This document shows positions 7,901 to 8,584 of a DNA stretch of 8,584 nt, piece after piece. Within the stretch, counting starts at the first letter, position 1; each line of letters opens with the position of its first letter. A program made the position numbers and the translations under genes. The DNA is from Gammaproteobacteria bacterium (lineage in GTDB: Bacteria; Pseudomonadota; Gammaproteobacteria; PS1; Pseudothioglobaceae): contig JAJRPY010000128.1 of NCBI GenBank assembly GCA_024280535.1, positions 1 through 8,584 on the forward strand, given 5' to 3'. Under the pieces are notes generated by a model. That model was not told the origin of the DNA. It was given only the letters and a program-made list of their open reading frames with translations, and did no database searches.

Positions 7901-8584
7901 GCAGTTTGCCCATTATATTGTGGATAGCGTGAGGCAATTGCTCGAACTTGCTCAACATCCCAATTGGTTAGATGGTGTAATAATATTTCGTCTGCTGTTG
8001 AGTGGTCAAAATTAGACTGAATTATATTGGTCACAAACCCGCCAAGATTGGCAAAAGTAATGCAAGAATGTAAATCGACAGTTGAATTGATGGCGGATGT
8101 ATAAAAAAGTACATCATTTTTATAATAACCAACAGTGTCACCTTGCCTTCTAACCGATAATACGTCGCTAGATGTGCAGTCGCCAAAGGTAGGTTTGTCA
8201 TTCACGCCGTGTTCTACAACGAATAACTTTCCCTGATTTGCAAATATTGCATAATCAATGCCATCAAAAGAGCCGTCTGGTGGCAACGTAGCAGCCAAGC
8301 CAAATACCGTTTGCTTGTCTTTTACTTGCCCTACTGTAAGGTAAATCCCACCATTTTTAATGGCGTCTGAAGAAAAAGCCAGACACTGAATCCAACCTTC
8401 TTTTTTTCCGGTGTTGGTGAGTGTATTAATGTTGGTCATGGTATAACCAAAGCCTTGGTCAAATCTTGGCACAAAAGAAGCGTTAGGGCTGGTGGTAGGA
8501 TCGGCATTCAAATGAGTGGGGTTAGATGAGACAGTATTTGTTTTCTGGTTGCTATAATCAAGTTGTAATACATCCGTTACAAAA
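1942..8584 (-). CDS. Tc toxin A subunit (TcA/TcdA-like), 5'-truncated by the window edge
   Basis: TcA subunits form pentameric, secreted or surface-bound bells that bind host cells and inject a channel through which the TcB-TcC effector passes (family knowledge). The frame is open from the stop TAA (1942-1944) to the right edge: 2213 visible residues, numbered here from codon 8581-8583. The TTG at 8509-8511 is residue 25 and is not a convincing start, because the frame continues upstream with no ATG. Seen in order: ConA/LamG-like fold (about 1-190, with DGIDYAIF and GDTVGYYKNDVLFYTS); ABC-toxin N region (about 200-430, with WEANREIYLYPEN near 385-400); neuraminidase-like region (about 490-530, with TPFYYKGKLMLFWVE); a divergent section (about 640-1180); shell segment YYWEVFFHAP (near 1195) and DPFNPFAIAQLRIGAFEKYV; linker and coiled coil (about 1540-1645); Ala/Gly-rich pore tip (about 1645-1705); second coiled coil with KFTNEALYQWLAGR; and TcB-binding domain (about 1900-2022, with PAIIGPYQN, SGVFQLDF and INLRYT). 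About 190 residues follow INLRYT, where TcdA ends. TcA identity is very secure; the true N-terminus is unknown. Confidence 0.95.
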   Translation of the reverse strand, partial: FVTDVLQLDYSNQKTNTVSSNPTHLNADPTTSPNASFVPRFDQGFGYTMTNINTLTNTGKKEGWIQCLAFSSDAIKNGGIYLTVGQVKDKQTVFGLAATLPPDGSFDGIDYAIFANQGKLFVVEHGVNDKPTFGDCTSSDVLSVRRQGDTVGYYKNDVLFYTSAINSTVDLHSCITFANLGGFVTNIIQSNFDHSTADEILLHHLTNWDVEQVRAIASRYPQYNGQTATFIALVNRIFSITNSLGNDVDMLFALSDKTTTSTPDKRHTDIQEASELLLTQLKSCYTPANFKTLNQLISGKVLEKKRDITTVIATWILRKTYSNVVSTRNLSEFLLTDVNVSAKISTSYIKEAINAAQLYLQRVKIGIEQYIISVNIEDIWWQWISNYRIWEANREIYLYPENYLEPSLRKTQSKPFQDFSQILLKNNITSASAEKAFEKYFQDFGELVGLKYLSSYYTELEDQAIYYHFAVSRSHPPQYYYCTYSYLLNSTFDFQSKGTWSLWNNINLTINSKNITPFYYKGKLMLFWVEIKQSSTSNISSTASKGGDAGVATNNLDIYKAVVKYSVLEEDGSWKTAQTLINEEVVYVDDKQNISKNKFETGGDTFALFSGLFEDINSDKWNTVYVNNVNDDIILYYGPFVNQVANGSIKIPASVFVESISILQTFQMHLFSLIKRRVNTISSNSRIPYIGIRVFNQYLEQIDVEVGRCTSDDPLLSVFLSNNDKRFIVDNNAYDKSLYVNLVGNMYSNSQFGNIAQTEKLVALRFYELTKSLDNMSVNITTFINNAITAGYIEKANSNYYATDKYSLLANTQYQRNQISKMVGKTVTDAVFNDANQLLMTGKYNQALMLFSDIDTKHSKQFAVKNKSGAFLYENKNSSLFLNVREKQAKESDIIAPRLSYSTPLLTTECFIMTGVDKNLSSKIFSTLLKDNYILPLAATTGSGGFQRSFQILIDSLFYGFANTEKFVHDMSANNWNELYSYFADAWRTQITDLSIIQKIFNIMLAAPFVYSDYFVESLLDKKDITDKKTASANVYKALQMHAKSLSVIDGNGRLCYPIIADQGYQVFKKIVTDHVTSITFSEREFKGMFNQIVNCNSTVEILNKGYKSALISTHFNLTDCQDIAYNVMRMGTVAFMQLQKQLKAGGMKAVLSLNNQQIPITEGNIITDLIPPKGAILPKLLKNDQIDFAQGPYAQYYWEVFFHAPILIAKNLSNQNKFEEAINWLRYIFNPSKKRTYLLPNTFATLAPKQIDVATSSKAFTTLQKTKLDANPYIDNQGNVNKNYKGDENLSFLKLTPVQTQFIRDILSNYHLVNPVNHYWNFQPFCNHTLQTLEQLLTNPASIHQYENDPFNPFAIAQLRIGAFEKYVLMLYIDILIQWGDSLFIIDTRESINEATMLYLYAYDLLGKKPEDLGKKRPQHPSSFADILKKYKDSSAIPEFLVDMENKFHFKDLPTTKPVNRPFNDIPSYFCIPENSQLIARWNTVEDRLTKIHNSLDIQGNFQELALFAPPINPLDLVRAATSGGNALSANSQNNKTVPIYRFASIVQLTRQCIDNVISLGRLLESNLEKYDAEDLSLLHTTQEGVMLNLVKNLKQDSIEQEQHALDGLICNLTSAKDRKAYYDGLISVGISSYESEAQILEDVALGLNVAGFIASAVASIAYGVPQAGSPFAMTYGGVQLGGVASAIATGFNAAANVSTFMAQRLLINGSYDRRAQEWVFSAAQAADQEKEINHQILASKTRIKMAQQELSNHAIQTQQNQDIANYLHHKFTNEALYQWLAGRVSALYHQQYQLALETAALAQKAYQFELNSQQEFINIVYWDTAHRGLLAGESLLSSLTTMEQAYKTHLTNRKLEMDKTLSLSQFNAEELANFKKNGECDFALTEKLFDHDFPGHYQRQIKSVSISIPAIIGPYQNLHATLTQVHNDVVLSPSIDAVKYLLGQGDNGEDVRHDWRSNQRIAITKGIEDSGVFQLDFRDELYLPFENTGAISTWKLSMPKDNNQGIDYSSISDVIINLRYTAISGGATFTNAVNQTLVQSATQLTSLYYDLAQSFSSSWATFMQDHSNPKQQQFSFNFNTRELQYHHITNLDKVVFRLVTSKDIQLGASKEAILSLSVGDKKPIQITMTTDPSTDQQSADSSSNSIGQATELALEKNANTNTIDTNWTLSFSLDALAKDDNFKQILKDGFIDPDKLLKIELLSLCDAQLTK

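Noticed and set aside
7749..7958. A small minus-strand frame with hydrophobic stretches that looks like a membrane peptide
   Set aside because: It is out of frame within TcA. The hydrophobicity arises from the overlapping codons, and no ribosome site or conservation supports it.
8505..8511. TTG codon at 8511 as the TcA start
   Set aside because: The frame is open upstream to the window edge, no ribosome site is evident, and the canonical N-terminal region of the family would be missing.

Overview
The window holds two large genes on the minus strand, and both run off its ends. They are the A and B subunits of a Tc (toxin complex, ABC-type) insecticidal-toxin-like system. Transcription runs from right to left. 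The upstream gene (1942-8584, start beyond the right edge) encodes a TcA-type subunit, the protein that forms the translocation channel. The downstream gene (1-1940, end beyond the left edge) encodes a TcB-type subunit, which begins with a SpvB domain and a six-blade beta-propeller. One base separates the stop codon of the first from the ATG of the second. There is no non-coding stretch of any length, and I see no RNA genes, insertion sequences, CRISPR array or terminator.

The TcA reading frame is usually called from a TTG at 8511. It is in fact open for another 24 codons to the window edge, with no ATG, so the real start and an unknown amount of N-terminal sequence lie outside. The visible 2213 residues run in this order: a concanavalin-A/LamG-like lectin fold, the ABC-toxin N region ending in the WEANREIYLYPEN motif, a neuraminidase-like region, a long divergent section, the conserved shell segment starting YYWEVFFHAP, a linker, a pore-forming coiled coil with an Ala/Gly-rich hydrophobic tip, the TcB-binding domain, and a C-terminal extension of about 190 residues.

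The TcB frame was read codon by codon from ATG 1940 to position 3 and contains no stop (646 full codons). It shows a SpvB domain followed by six Asp/Gly blade motifs spaced 50-55 residues apart.

By analogy with Photorhabdus and Yersinia Tc toxins, TcA would form a pentameric, bell-shaped channel that binds the host cell. TcB, together with a TcC/RHS part, would form a cocoon docked on TcA through the propeller. The effector should be encoded to the left of this window, either as the C-terminus of this gene or in the next one.

The organism cannot be named. The DNA is AT-rich, with hand counts of 60-base samples ranging from about 18% to 48% G+C. Tc loci are typical of host-associated Gram-negative bacteria (entomopathogens and invertebrate symbionts), so an AT-rich, host-associated, possibly gammaproteobacterial source is plausible but unproven.
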